Below, piece by piece: positions 40,429-51,725 of a stretch of 64,000 nt of DNA (positions are counted from its first letter, which is position 1; each line of letters starts with the position of its first letter). The notes below the pieces were generated by a model, which ran no database searches, was not told where the DNA came from, and worked only from the letters and a program-made list of their open reading frames with translations. The stretch is taken from positions 8,072,501 to 8,136,500 of the forward strand of contig NC_066279.1 of the NCBI RefSeq assembly GCF_905404315.1, written 5' to 3'. Source of the DNA: Leptidea sinapis (Eukaryota > Arthropoda > Insecta > Lepidoptera > Pieridae). The position numbers and the translations under genes were made by a program.

Positions 40429-43400
40429 TTTTTTTTTATGGAATAGGAGGACAAACGAGCGTACGGGTCACCTGGTGTTAAGTGATCACCGCCGCCCACA
40501 CTCTCCTGCAACACCAGAGGAATCACAAGAGCGTTGCCGGCCTTTAAGGAAGGTGTACGCGCTTTTCTTGAAGGTACCCATGTCGTATCGTCCCGGAAAC
40601 ACCGCACAAGGAAGCTTATTCCACAGCTTCGTGGTACGAGGAAGAAAGCTCCTTGAAAACCGCACTGTGGAGGACCGCCACACATCCAGATGGTGAGGAT
40701 GATATCCTAACTTGTGGCGTGTCGTGCGAAGGTGGAATTCGGCGGCAGGAATCAGGTTGAACAGCTCTTCGGAACACTCCCCGTGATAAATGCGGTAGAA
40801 GACACACAATGAAGCGACGTCTCTACGCAACGCCAAGTGATCCAGCCGTTCACAGAGTACTGGGTCCCCGACAATTCGAGCTGCTCTGCGTTGCACGCGG
40901 TCAAATGGATCGAGCTGATACTGGGGTGCGCCAGACCAGAGATGACAGCAATACTCCATGTGAGGCCGGACCTGCGCTTTGTAGAGCGCTAGAATGTGGG
41001 CCGGCTTGAAGTATTGCCGTGCTCTATTTATGACGCCCAGTTTCTTTGAAGCCAGTTTGGCTTTGCCCTCCAGATGGCCACGGAATTGGCAATTGCTCGA
41101 GATTTCGAGACCCATTATTCCGATACTAGGCGAGGCTTTAAGGGAAGTGTTCTCGAAGAGCGGTGATACGGCAAATGGGGTTTTTTTAGTGGTAAACGCG
41201 CAAACTTGAGTCTTCTGGGGGTTAAATTGGACAAGGTTCAACTTACCCCATTCCGCGACCTTCTCGAGAGAGGACTCGATAGAAGACACAAGTTTCTCCC
41301 GGCACTGGTCAACGTTTTCCCGAGAGAGACTTGCATGGCCCGTGTATACGGCATCACCAGTGCTGTCGTCTGCATAGCAATGCATGTTGGGGGAGTCCAA
41401 CATATCATTGATATGCAGAAGAATCAGCGTGGGAGATAGCACACAGCCTTGGGGCACTCCAGCGTTCACGGGCTTGGGATTCGAGCAATAACCGTCGATA
41501 ACGACCTGTATGCTGCGCCCAGTGAGGAAGCTGGAGGTCCACTTGCATAAGCTCTCGGGAAGCCCAAATGATGGAAGTTTTGCGAGGAGCGCCTTGTGCC
41601 ATACACGATCAAAGGCCTTCGCTATATCCAGAGCAACTGCCAGGCCTTCCCCCTTGCTTTCAATAGCCGCCGCCCATCTATGTGTTAGGTATTCCAGAAG
41701 ATCGCCAGTCAACCGACCATGGTGAAAGCCGTACTGCCGGTCATTGATCTGTTGAACTGGTGACCCTCAAGGTATACCAACAGCTGGCAGTTAATTATGC
41801 TCTCCATAATTTTGGAGAGTAGGGAGGTAATAGCAATAGGCCTGTAGTTTGCCGGATCCGAACTGTCTCCTTTTTTTGAGATCGGATGGACAAGGGCTGA
41901 CTTCCATGAATCAGGGACTACGCCTTTTGAATAAGAGTGCCGGAATAAACGCGTTAGCACCGGCGTCAACTCAGGGGCACACGTTCTAAGCACGATTGGA
42001 GAAATGCCATCCGGTCCGCTCGACTTCCTGACGTCCAACGAAAACAGAGCTCGCCTAACAGTTTTCTGTCTGACCGCGGGATGGTCAGCGGTGTTTTTCC
42101 GTTGTCGTCAAGAGTCGAGTTGGAGGCAAAAAGAGTGCACAGGAGATCGGCTTCCTCTTTTGCCGTATGGACCAGGGTGTCATTCCTCATGTGCAACGGC
42201 GGCATGGACGGCTGGTTGAAGTTACCAAGAGCAGCTTTCGACAACGACCAGAACTTGCGTGTTCCGTTCGGGTAACTGGAAAGCTGTTCGCCAATTTTGA
42301 CGACGTGCTTCGATTTCGCACGGGCGATTTGCCGCTTAAAAAATCTGGAAGCACGGTTATATTTCCTCTTCAGAACATTGCAGTTCGGATCCTTTGAGCC
42401 CAGCGCCGCAACCCAAGTTCGATACGCCTGTTTTTTGCAGTCAGATGCTGCTTTAACTGACGCATCGAACCAGGGCTGTGATCTGCCACCGATCGGTACT
42501 ACAGAGCTTGGTATAAAAATATCCATGCCCTGCAGTATCACATCGGCTACTGCAACGGCGCAGGCACTAGGATCATCCGAAAGGAAACAAACCCTGCCCC
42601 AAGGGTAGGATGCAAAAAAGGAACGCATCCTATCCCAATCTGCTGACTTGTAGTGCCAAACGCGGCGGGTCGCTGGTGGTCTGCGACGTTGGCGTCGGAT
42701 AGGCACTACACTCCTGACCAGGCAATGGTCGGACGTTCCGAGACGGGCGTCGACAGAGACCTGGTAACCATCGGGATGTGTAGTCAGCAGAAGATCTAAT
42801 AAGGACGGCATGTGGCTATCCACATCCGGGAGCCGCGTCGGCGACTCAACCAATTGGGACAGACCATACGCCAATGCAAAATTATGCACAGATCGCCCTG
42901 CGTAGTCTGTGGTACGTGATCCAAGCCATTCGGCATTGTGCCCGTTGAAATCACCCAAGACTACGATTTCAGCGGAGGGGATCTGTGCAAGCACGTCGTC
43001 ACTTGCCGCTTGAACGCAGCCCATGAGATGATCGGTTTCTGCGTTACCACTATGGGACCTGTAGACACACGCATAGATGCGGACGCGGTCCTCTAAATCT
43101 ACGCGGAGCCAGAGAGTAGATAGGCCCCTACCCTCAAAATTGCCGAGACGGCGACAGCAGATATCCTCCCAACGTACACACATACCCCGGCATGAGGCAT
43201 GAAATTATGCTCAATTTTGTACCCGGGGTACGTTAAATATGACGTATCGCTAGGTCGAGACATCTGCGTCTCCGTAAGGAAACACAAGGCCGGCTGCGCC
43301 GTCTCAAGGTGGTGGTGGACGGCGTTTAAGTTGGAGTGAATTCCCCGGATGTTAAAAAAGTGCACATTAAGCGTGGAGCGGGGTGCCGTGGTGTTGCTGC

Positions 43401-43816
43401 CCTGTGTGTCCTGTGACATACGCGGTACTGTGCCCTCCCCAGAATACGAGGGGCAGCCCGAGCGCGAATGCACGGGGAGGGATTCTCCGGCTCTACAAGA
43501 GCCGGTACCCTCCTGGGGTGATTTCTTTTTTAGGACCGCTCTCATATTTTGTTGGGGGAGGGGGGGGGGGGGGGGAAGGTCGGGGGAATGGCCTCCGATC
43601 CTCGACACTAACCTATGCGAAACATAGCGGCACTAGGCCGCTACTTCACGCCGGTATTCTGTGCGAGTGTGGTCAGTAACCCGGACGAGTCTTGCCCGAT
43701 TGTGCTGACGTCATAAGACAGCAGCGTGACTCTCCCACTTTCAAAAAGCCCGTAGTCGCCTCTTACGACACCCTTGGACCTGGGACTACCCTATTCTTTT
43801 TACGCCCCGGGGCAGC
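40429..43816 (-). mobile_element. Jockey-like LINE, near full length
   Basis: On the minus strand it starts at about 43816 with GCTGCCCCGGGGCGTAAAAA, GTAGTCCCAGGTCCAAGGG (5' untranslated region) and ends ACGCTCGTTTGTCCTCCTAT, TCCATAAAAAAAAA at 40429. The duplicated target ACGG(TT) is visible at 40425-40430 and 43817-43822. At 3.39 kb it carries an APE endonuclease-RT ORF but no clear separate gag-like ORF1. It is the longest copy of the family found at 839-1499, 38496-39095 and 51306-51590. A 16-G run (43560-43575) lies near the ORF start. Confidence 0.9.
40486..43608 (-). pseudogene. APE endonuclease-reverse transcriptase of the jockey-like LINE, three frameshifts
   Basis: Order: a proline-rich start (DLPPPPPLPQQN); endonuclease from LNVHFFNIRGIHSNLNAV with LTETQ, VVLGDFNGHNAEW and GTSDHCLV; RT with SSGPDGISPIVL, NYRPIAITSLLSKIME, LDIAKAFDRVWHKALL, GVPQGCVLSPTL and CYADDST (catalytic YADD near 41365); then the thumb and C-terminus ending GECGRR. 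Frame changes fall near 43160, 42080 and 41755; otherwise each frame is open (42.0-43.2 kb; 40.49-41.71 kb). It nicks DNA and copies its RNA during retrotransposition. The few lesions suggest a fairly recent insertion. No ATG precedes the first frame; GTG at 43608 is its first likely start. Confidence 0.9.
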
Positions 43817-43895
43817 ACGGTTGGCTCAGTTGGAAAGAGTGCTCGCACGGAATGTTTGAAATTTAGTTCTCAAATTTAATTTGTGTAATTAGTAA
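43817..43895 (+). mobile_element. tRNA-cloverleaf repeat (family T), right half
   Basis: ACGGTTGGCTCAGTTGGAAA and GAGTGCTCGCACGGAATG continue the repeat interrupted at 40428. It holds the A-box-like TGGCTCAGTTGG. The T-arm section is deleted: after GCACGGAATG it jumps to TTTGAAATTTAGTTCTC and the family end AATTTAATTTGTG. Confidence 0.7.
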
Positions 43896-44250
43896 TGTTT
43901 TACTGCATTTAATGAAGGTATTCTTCTTCCTGGTCGATTGGATCATTACCCAATGCCGTGTCTGTGATAGTCTTGTGTTAAGAGTAGTTGTTACTTTCTT
44001 CCATCTAGCTTAGTTTGTGCTTCACCTAGAACTGTTTCTTTGAAGCCAGTGAGAATCGTTACTTCGGCACACCAGCGGGTAGGTGATCATAGTCATGGTA
44101 TTTCATTTACTGACCAAGATCTATAGTTCCAGATTATTTAGTGGTCAGCGTGTATTGTCATCAATAAAATAATTATGTTGCAGCAAGTTAAAAAATACTC
44201 ATTATTTTACTATCAATTAATATTATAGTATGTAAAATTTATTGAAGTAG
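43896..44250. other. AT-rich sequence, nothing supported
   Basis: No recognised feature. Confidence 0.5.
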
Positions 44251-44443
44251 GCGTTACTTTGCGGAAATCCATAATTATACAAATGATTTAAGTTTTCTTT
44301 AGTCTTAATTCCGCCAATATTTGTTTTTAAGCAATTCGACATCCAGGCATCCTCAGGACGTGTTGTCTCGCCAAAATCTGGCACGAGACATCGACAAATA
44401 TTGGCGGAATTAACACTAAAGAAAACATAAATCATTTATATAA
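44251..44443. mobile_element. Foldback element (family F), copy 2
   Basis: Starts GGCGTTACTTTGCGGAAATC, CATAATTATACAAATGATTT and returns as ACAAATATTGGCGGAATTAA, CACTAAAGAAAACATAAATC. The centre has GGACGTGTTGTCTCGCCAAA and CTGGCACGAGAC as in copy 1 (21229-21450), with a small deletion of the CTCTACACGAGG part. Confidence 0.75.
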
Positions 44444-44512
44444 TGATATTATGTTTTTAATTATTATCATTGCGGAACTTTAACATAGTAATTATTATGA
44501 CGAGTTCTCATG

Positions 44513-44559
44513 ATTCACGACACACACTATGGACGTCGCCAGTAGTGTGTGTCATGAAT
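44513..44559. repeat. Hairpin with 17-bp arms
   Basis: ATTCACGACACACACTA (44513-44529) pairs with TAGTGTGTGTCATGAAT (44543-44559) with one mismatch, around a 13-nt loop containing GGACGTC. Possibly a minimal foldback element; no second copy noticed. Confidence 0.65.
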
Positions 44560-45446
44560 TAAGGAATCAAGACCAAAACAAAACGAATTAGATGTACTCT
44601 TGGTGGCGTGTCAATGTGTCAAGAGTTTCTCCCCGCTTCCGCAAGCAAATCCGCCGTGACCAGGATTCAAGCGATTGGATTGAAATATCCGCATCAAATT
44701 AATAAAATATATAAATATATCGCGAGTACCCGTCACAATAATTACTAAATTAACATTTATATCTTACGGGTTTCAAAAATGAGGATGTTATGATTTGAGA
44801 ACCGATTTGAATTAACATTTCGTGAGGAGGGTCGTAGTTTTTGATTCAATTTAATGTAAGAATACCACACCATTTTATAAGTGTTAGTCTCAATTTTTAA
44901 GGCTTAACATGCATTACCTCTTAGTCTTACATTAATATATACAGATTTAATTGATTAAATATTTCTTCTACTAGTAAAATACCGGATAATTTCGCAAACT
45001 TTCACGTAAAAGATCTTTAAAACACTGAACTATGCATTTTTATTTATATATAGGTTTTATGATGTGAGAAATATAATACAGGTTTAGTAATTGGCAGTGA
45101 TGATTGATTCCGTTGATCCTTTAAGGCTCAGAACTCAGGAAATGAGTTTCCGATTAATAAAGTTTTACTCGTTAACATTGGTACATATAAGTTTTTCTTT
45201 GCAATTAATACATGATTGCAAATTTTATTGGAACAATAATTAGTTATAACTGGAAGATGAAGTTTGTGTTAAATAATAATTGTGTGAATAATACTAGTAT
45301 CATTGACAGCTCAACAATAATATGATCGTGAAATATTTAATCCCCAAAATAGTATTTCCAACTGACTGAAAAAGGGGGATATGTCTTTCTCGATTCGAAT
45401 GTTTTTTAGTTTTGAATTACCTTGTTAAAAGTAAGTGCAGGTTTTT
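44560..45446. other. AT-rich sequence, nothing supported
   Basis: No open frame or repeat that I recognise. Confidence 0.5.
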
Positions 45447-45789
45447 GAAGTTATACTTCTTTAGGCGCGTTATGAAAAAATTATGAGAGTGAAATTTTAA
45501 GATGGGTGCGCATCACTGTAACATAAAAGTTATATGTTCAAGTTGGTTCCTCCAATTTTCTGACCTTTGCATCATTCGCATTTTGCATTTTTTTTTGGTT
45601 TCTTGGTCCATTATTAGGACAGGCAAAGGGTTCAAGTCCATACAGCCGTATTCATTATTTAATAATTAATTGCGAAAGCCATCTTTGTAAAGATTTTTAC
45701 AAAATTTTTCTGTATAAAAACGTAGAATAGCACGAGGAATGAATCATTTTAATCATTTTTGCTTCCTTAGGCTAAAGAAGTATAACTTC
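45447..45789. mobile_element. MITE with GAAGTTATACTTCTTTAG ends
   Basis: GAAGTTATACTTCTTTAGGC opens the element (45447) and GCTAAAGAAGTATAACTTC closes it (45771-45789). Inside is GCGCGTTATGAAAAAATTAT then GTAACATAAAAGTTATATG. I recall this element as common in Lepidoptera. 343 bp, non-coding. Confidence 0.75.
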
Positions 45790-46744
45790 TTGCGTGCACA
45801 CATAAGTACGGACACACTTTTTATTAATATTTTTTATTGTTAAAAATATATAAAATTCCAAGCAAACTAAATGTCGTATCGTCCCGGTAACGCACACTCA
45901 ACAGTCTAATCTATATGTTTTCCTGATATTATAATATCCATGTTCCTTAGTAAAAGGTTAACATCATCATCATCATCAGCCGAAAGAAGAAGAATATGAA
46001 AAGAAGAAGAAGCAGAATTTTCAAGAAGGTTGACTTATCACAGTACAAATGCAGTTTCAAACATTATATTTACTTTCCGTTCATTGTACTTCGTGCCCGC
46101 TATGTCATAGAATTGTATCAAGTGATATTATACCCGTAGCATATATTGCTGAAACAAAGCCTTTCATATATCCATAATGCTAATACAAACACCACAATAA
46201 ATTGTTCCAGTCTTGTACATGTACCTAAACAAACAATGCTCTCAGCGTTACAGATATACTCGAAAGCCCGCTTTCACGTAAGCTAGATGCCACCTGCTCT
46301 CTATACGTAATATAAATAAGTATTATTCGGTAATCTACCTCGAAGCAGACAGTGTCATGATTTCACACTACAAAAATTATAATGATATTGGCACATGTAT
46401 AAAAATAAACTAGCTCCAAACTAGGCATTGCCAGAATTTGATAAGAAATATCCTATTGATTCAGTTGCTTTTTTTTCTAATATTAAATTTGGGTTGTATT
46501 CTTAGCAGGAAATTTTGATGATACAGTTTTACTTTTTATAGAAATTGGGCTCAGGACTCCTTTTAGTACTTTTCGCTATTAGTTAGAGTTTCAGATTTGG
46601 CCATCCGGGCCTTACTTGAAAAACTCGCCCTGTATACTATGTAATACGCAAGGTACACTTAAGTAATGTATAAATATTACGGGGCAGGGCCCGGTATATT
46701 AATCAGCAAGAGACGTTTTACTGCACAAAACAGCTATAGCAATA
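45790..46744. other. AT-rich sequence with two tiny TE scraps
   Basis: At 45868-45895 ATGTCGTATCGTCCCGGTAA matches the jockey-like LINE (minus). At 45963-45981 a CATCATCATCATCATCAGCC run is the (TGATGA)n 3' end of an RTE-like LINE in minus orientation. The rest is featureless. Confidence 0.4.
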
Positions 46745-46890
46745 GATGACGTAATAAGGTCGTGCTATTCCCGGCATGGTGTGCGACACAACTGACTCGC
46801 TTGATTATTCTTGCCTGACTCCCCTGCTCGGCACTCGACTTGCGCCCGCTCTCGCACTGCATGCCGATTACACTCAAACCATGACGAATA
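46745..46890. other. GC-rich patch with a CRE-like site, unexplained
   Basis: Contains GATGACGTAATAAGG (CRE-like TGACGTAA), then CTGACTCCCCTGCTCGGCAC and GACTTGCGCCCGCTCTCGCA. It differs strongly from its AT-rich surroundings. A 62-codon plus frame (46776-46964) shows no domain. It could be an unrecognised repeat or a promoter-like segment upstream of the F-BAR gene; the sequence alone does not decide. Confidence 0.3.
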
Positions 46891-47214
46891 CCAAATTATA
46901 TTCGTACTTGCTTCTTATGCTCGACGTTTGTGACTATGACATATTTACTTATTACATAATATGAAGTTAAAGAATGATAATTAGTGAAGTATTAGCCAGT
47001 GCTTCCCTACAGATTGAAATACTTTCTTTCTCAAGTATTGAAGAGATTCATTAAGAGGTTTAAAATAAAATTATGTTTATTAAAATACTATTTACGTCTC
47101 ATTTTGAATATTATCTACGACTCAAATACGCCAATCAAAAGCATTAATAGACTCATGCATAATTTGAAAGCTTTGAGCGTTGTTACATCCAAGCTGTATC
47201 AGACGATAATAATG
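46891..47214. other. AT-rich sequence, nothing supported
   Basis: A plus frame 46999-47310 (LPYRLKYFLSQVLKRFIKR) faintly resembles a LINE C-terminus but lacks the diagnostic motifs. Confidence 0.35.
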
Positions 47215-47415
47215 TTACGTCACTCATTACCACACATGAATGGCATAATGTTATTTCCAATTGGGAGCACGGGCACTCGTTACGAATCGCAAATGATTAT
47301 CTCGACGTAATTTTCTAAATGGGAATTCCCCAAGTAGGCAATTTAGTTGGTTCGTGTAAGGGACGTGGGTCTTGCTCTATATTAGTGATTAGTTTCTTAG
47401 GCCGCAGTCAAGCCA
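47215..47415 (+). repeat. Interspersed repeat S, copy 1
   Basis: Blocks AATGGCATAATG, GGCAATTTAGTTGGTTCGTG, TAAGGGACGTGGGTCTTG and AGTGATTAGTTTCTTAGGCC recur on the minus strand at 63205-63390. No open frame; class unknown. Confidence 0.65.
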
Positions 47416-47861
47416 CTTGAACCAATCTAGTTCTTGAGATTGATTTCCGTAACGAGTCATGACTGGCTTTTAATAAGCCATGAATAAGTTTTTCTGAAGC
47501 GAAAACTTTACACTGAGAGGTCTTGTGTGGGTATTGAAGAGAAGCTGTCATAGTTGGCTATGAAACGCTTTTGTGGGTAAAATTAGATCAAGTTGGCTAA
47601 GCGAGACTCGGTCGATAAGCGCGATTTTATTTCATTTTTTTTATTTAATAAAACGTCATATACAAACTTTGATGGTAACAAATTGTGATTGTTGTGTACA
47701 TGACTATCTGATAATTTAATTAGATATTTGATTGTCAGAAAAATAGATAAATATTGATAAAAAAAATTCTTTATATATCTGTTTATTTAAAATATTATTT
47801 ATTGTTAATTTTTTTATTAAAATTTATTAACTTAAACAAGATGGCCACTAGGCAAATTTAT

Positions 47862-48120
47862 CATTGCATCAATATGGAAATTGTTTCAAAGGTTCCCGTT
47901 ATGGTAAAAAACTTGGGATTATTATTGGTTTCGAATATGACCCACGCGCTTAACTATTATTGCAACAATATGAAAATCGTTTCCGTGATTTCCTTGGTGG
48001 CAGACAACAAATTTGGGATTATATTTGAAATCTTAGAGAGCCTCGCGAAATTATCATTAAATTGTACAGATATCACATCTATGGCTCTTTGAGTGATAGA
48101 GAACGAAAATGGGATAATTT
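47862..48120 (+). repeat. Degenerate tandem repeat, three units of about 96-100 bp
   Basis: Anchors recur with regular spacing: AATATGGAAATTGTTTC (47871) and AATATGAAAATCGTTTCC (47967); TTGGGATTATTATTGGTTTC (47913), TTTGGGATTATATTTGAAAT (48012), ATGGGATAATTTTTGAAATC (48109). The open frame 47754-48092 across it is a by-product. Confidence 0.55.
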
Positions 48121-48594
48121 TTGAAATCCAAGGTGATATATTCCTTTGTTAAGTGTAAACACCTGTCGTGTTTATTTATTTCTTTAACAAAATTTTCGGT
48201 GGATATCAAATTAACGTAAATGCTTTAAATAATAATTTATCATTAGAAAATATTATTTTTTATACAATAGCGCAGTCTATAGAAATAAGAGATTTCCTCG
48301 TTGAATATATTTTCAATCTCGGAGGGGAAAATAGAAAATGTTTACTTTAAGCCTATTTCAATGACAAATGTAATTTAGGTTTACTCCCAATACATATTGA
48401 GTTGTTTTCTCTTTATCAGCACGTATCTTCTGAATTTTATATTGTAATTCAAATTATATTTGTGTCGATCAGAAGTCGGCTGGTTGTGTATTTAAAAAGA
48501 AAATCGCAACACCAGAATATGACGTCACTTTTCGGAGGGTAACTCCGTTCTCGTTTTAGCCGCCCGGGTTTTTGATTCACTTCATACACCACAT
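48121..48594. other. AT-rich sequence, nothing supported
   Basis: TTTTCAATCTCGGAGGGGAA near 48309 resembles TTTTCAATCTCCGGGGAGAA near 53690, perhaps a scattered satellite-like repeat. Confidence 0.3.
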
Positions 48595-48695
48595 CCTAAA
48601 AGGCTGACAACGCTCCTGTGGTTCCTCTGGTGTTGCAAGACAGTGTAGGAGTTGGTGATCACTTACAATCAGGTAACCTGTGCGCTAGCTTAGAC
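48595..48695 (+). mobile_element. Remnant of jockey-like LINE 3' end
   Basis: AAAGGCTGACAACGCTCCTG, TTCCTCTGGTGTTGCAAGAC and GTTGGTGATCACTTACAATC match the LINE 3' region in order; GCTAGCTTAG follows instead of the tail. Confidence 0.7.
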
Positions 48696-48977
48696 TACGA
48701 GTGAGTTACATAAATAATAATGTAGTGTAAAAACGGAGAAAAAATAAAGGATTTAATTAACATGACTAAGCGCAAAAAAAAATTACAGGAAAAAATTTAC
48801 TAGTATTTTCATACAGGTTTTATTTTTCAAATAATTCTAATTTAAATTAAGCCACTTTTCCAACATCACTAACTTGAACTATGAAGTATGCAATTGATGA
48901 GCTGAACTTAAATTCATTGAATTATTCATCAAGAATTCACTTAATTATACCGGGGCCATTATCCGCTTCCACATACA

Positions 48978-49204
48978 GCCGTTTTCAATAACGTATCTGT
49001 AGTTACGGATAAATTGCTATCACCGTTATAAATGTTATATAATTATTAATGACAAGATCTTATCTATCCATAGTTATGTGCAATATAGTTTGTTATTAGT
49101 TATAGTTCCATGCTATCTATCGATAGGTTATTGAAATGTAAGTAAGCGTAAAAGGTTAGATTTGTTTACCTCTAGTCAGTTAAACTAAGGATAGATAGGC
49201 CGTT
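48978..49204. mobile_element. MITE (family M), copy 2
   Basis: Starts GCCGTTTTCAATAACGTATC and ends CTAAGGATAGATAGGCCGTT. GCAATATAGTTTGTTATTAG and TTTGTTTACCTCTAGTCAGT are the reverse complement of blocks in copy 1 (23251-23462). Confidence 0.7.
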
Positions 49205-50644
49205 ACTCATGTAATATGTCATATTGATAATATAGCATATTGAATACGGTGTAAAATAAAAACAACTACTACGCACAGTGACATCATTTGATAAACTACA
49301 GGCAAGATTGAGCCGTAGCAGGTAATATCAAAATTTTTCGGAATAAATGACAGAAATGTGTGAAACGTTACTGAATAATTCAAGAAGAGGACTGGTCAGA
49401 TATCTAATACTTACACACGTAAAGGAAGCACACCGAATACATTAACCTACCTTCATATTCTTCACGAGAATAAGATAGAATAACAAACCTTCTCTCAGTT
49501 TTATGCGTGTTCGTAAAGTATTAAAACTTTTTTTTTTTAAATTCATTTCATGGCACGAGATGTTGGTCTGTTGGCCACTTTGTTATACATACGCTTTATA
49601 TTTTATCACGGCCTGTATGGAAGTATGTTACGCAAATTTGGACATTATTCTCACCCACATCAAGACATCCGTTTTACTGGAACATTTTCTTACATGTGAA
49701 GCACCTATGATGACAAGATATTGTAATATTTCCATTAGTTTGGCCTAGCCAGGATAGTCAGGATATTTCAAAAATATCTACATACAGAAGAAGAATTTGA
49801 GCCTCTTTATGATCTATTTAGGTCGATAATATATATATCGATAGTGATTTTTATGCTATTAATATTAACTATAAATAAAATTAATTATAGTTTACAAAAA
49901 CTAAATATAAACACAATAAATTAAATTAAATTGAGATCTAATTCTGCATGAAGTGCGCTTAATAGGTTATTAAAAGCTCATTTTACTTTTATATCGTAAC
50001 AATTTTTACAGCACTTTAATCCATTCAAACAAGGAGTAAAACATGTGAATATTTTTCGTTGCTTCTTGCCACATTCTGAAAATATAATCTCAAAACGGAC
50101 ATATAATTCATGCGAGCTCGAATAATTTTTCTTTTCGAATGTAATAGCCTCAGGCTTATCCAGTAAATTAGAGAAGAGAGAGAATTTTTATTGCGCTTTT
50201 CGATATTAGTTTACCCAATTATTATGTATTTTGGGTAAAGTAATATTATTATAGTCTCGAAGTTTTTTATCGACGTCATAATGATACAAGTGAGTTGCTT
50301 ATTATTCACGAGGCTGTGAGTTGCAGCCCGAGCCATAGGCGAGAGTGTAAATACGTTAGTTTAGGAAGTCAGGTTAAATTGAAAATACTATGTTTCCTCT
50401 CATATAATTTGCTGTTAGGTACTGACTTAAATTTGTAGGGTTAATTCTATTACGCACTTGTGTTTAATATTAGTATGCACGTGTGTTTTTATGGTCCTAA
50501 GAACGATGTAATGAGGCTCATCTTACGAGCAAGCGTGTTGAAAATGTATATTATACGATATATATCTGATATATTTGATCTCAAATAAAAAACTCCGTAC
50601 CATATCAATATGAAATAACGTCTTATTGATTGATTGATTTCTTT
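49205..50644. other. AT-rich sequence, nothing supported
   Basis: An 81-codon plus frame at 49503-49748 has no known domain. No repeat recognised. Confidence 0.45.
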
Positions 50645-50985
50645 AAGTAGGTACGAATCTTGCTTAGACTTCATAAATGAAGTGGCCAAATACAGACAGT
50701 AGGTTACGAGAACCCAAGTCACCCAAATTGCTCAAATGATTGCGAAACTGAAGTAGCAGTGGGCACGGCACATAGTTCGACGCATAAATGGCCGTTGGGG
50801 CAATAAAGTCCTCGAATGGCGACCACGTACTGGAAGACGCAGTGTTGGAAGGTTCACACAAGATGGACCGACAATCTGATCAAGATTGCCGGAATACATT
50901 GGACGAGGGCAGCGTGGGACCGATCTTCGTGGAGATCTTTAGGGGAGTAGTAGACGTCTTCCAGCTGATATGATGATGATGTTTA
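50645..50985 (+). mobile_element. RTE-like LINE, C-terminus and (TGATGA) tail
   Basis: The frame reads VTQIAQMIAKLK, ARHIVRRINGRWGNKVLEWR, PRTGRRSVGRFTQDGPTI and ends near GSSRRLPADMMM: AGACGTCTTCCAGCTGATAT, GATGATGATG. This is the classic lepidopteran RTE 3' terminus. The upstream part is missing and one stop breaks the frame. Confidence 0.85.
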
Positions 50986-51305
50986 AATGTATTATAATTT
51001 CAGTAAATTAATGAATGATTATGTAGCTATTTGTTGTTAAACCAAAACTGCAATTACGCATATATCAATCCACAATAGCTAATGATTGTTTACGTTATGT
51101 TGTAATTAAACAACCAATTATATGGTTAACTAAAATGTTTGCATCGCGATGACATAGTTTATTGGGAGTTCACCGGATTTTATAACGTCAATGAACATTT
51201 GTGATTTTTATACTTCTATCGTTAACAATTTTAATTATTCGTTTTTAAGAACTTGTAATTATATTTTTGTTTACTATCTTATAAATGTAATGATACTTTG
51301 TTTGT
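50986..51305. other. AT-rich sequence, nothing supported
   Basis: No recognised feature. Confidence 0.5.
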
Positions 51306-51590
51306 TTTTTTTATTATGGAAAGGGAGGACAAACGAGCGTACGGGTCACCTGTTGTTAAGTGATCACGCCGCCCACAATCTCTTGCAACACCAGAGGAAT
51401 CACAGGAGCGTTGCCGGCCTTTAAGGAAGGTGTACGCACTTTTTTTGAAGGTACCCATGTCGTATAGTCCTGGAAACACCGCACAAGGAAGTTCATTCCA
51501 CAGATTTGTAGTACGTGGAAGAAAGCTCCTTGAAAACCGCACTGTGGAGGACCGCCACACATCCAGATGGTGAGGATGATATCCTAACTG
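51306..51590 (-). mobile_element. Jockey-like LINE, short 5'-truncated copy
   Basis: Minus frame: LGYHPHHLDVWRSSTVRFSR, SFLPRTTNLWNELPCAVFPG, MGTFKKSAYTFLKGRQRSCD, then GVARDCGRR and stop. It keeps SAYTFLKG in frame, unlike the copy at 839-1499. The T run at 51306-51313 is its poly(A). TTTGTTT-type sequence on both sides may be the target duplication. Confidence 0.9.
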
Positions 51591-51725
51591 TTTGTTTTGT
51601 TTTATAATTCTATAGCTCAAGTTTAAAAGGTTATTTTGTTGGCCGTACTCAATTCACATCAGTAATGTGAAGTTGAAGTGAAGTCTTATGCTAAAGGGTA
51701 GCTAGGGTGCAGGTTTAACGCTACA

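Noticed and set aside
42004..43679. Many plus-strand frames opposite the LINE
   Set aside because: They are shadows of the minus-strand endonuclease/RT in GC-rich sequence.
46999..47310. LINE C-terminus in a 103-codon plus frame
   Set aside because: LKRFIKRFK resembles the end of some RTs, but no xLPxxI, GxxxCxFYN or tail is present.
47754..48350. Plus-strand open frames of 112 and 60 codons
   Set aside because: The first spans a degenerate tandem repeat and neither shows a domain.
50664..50861. Missing 5' exon of the F-BAR gene (minus)
   Set aside because: The frame is the antisense of the RTE C-terminus at 50645-50985 and has no F-BAR helix pattern.
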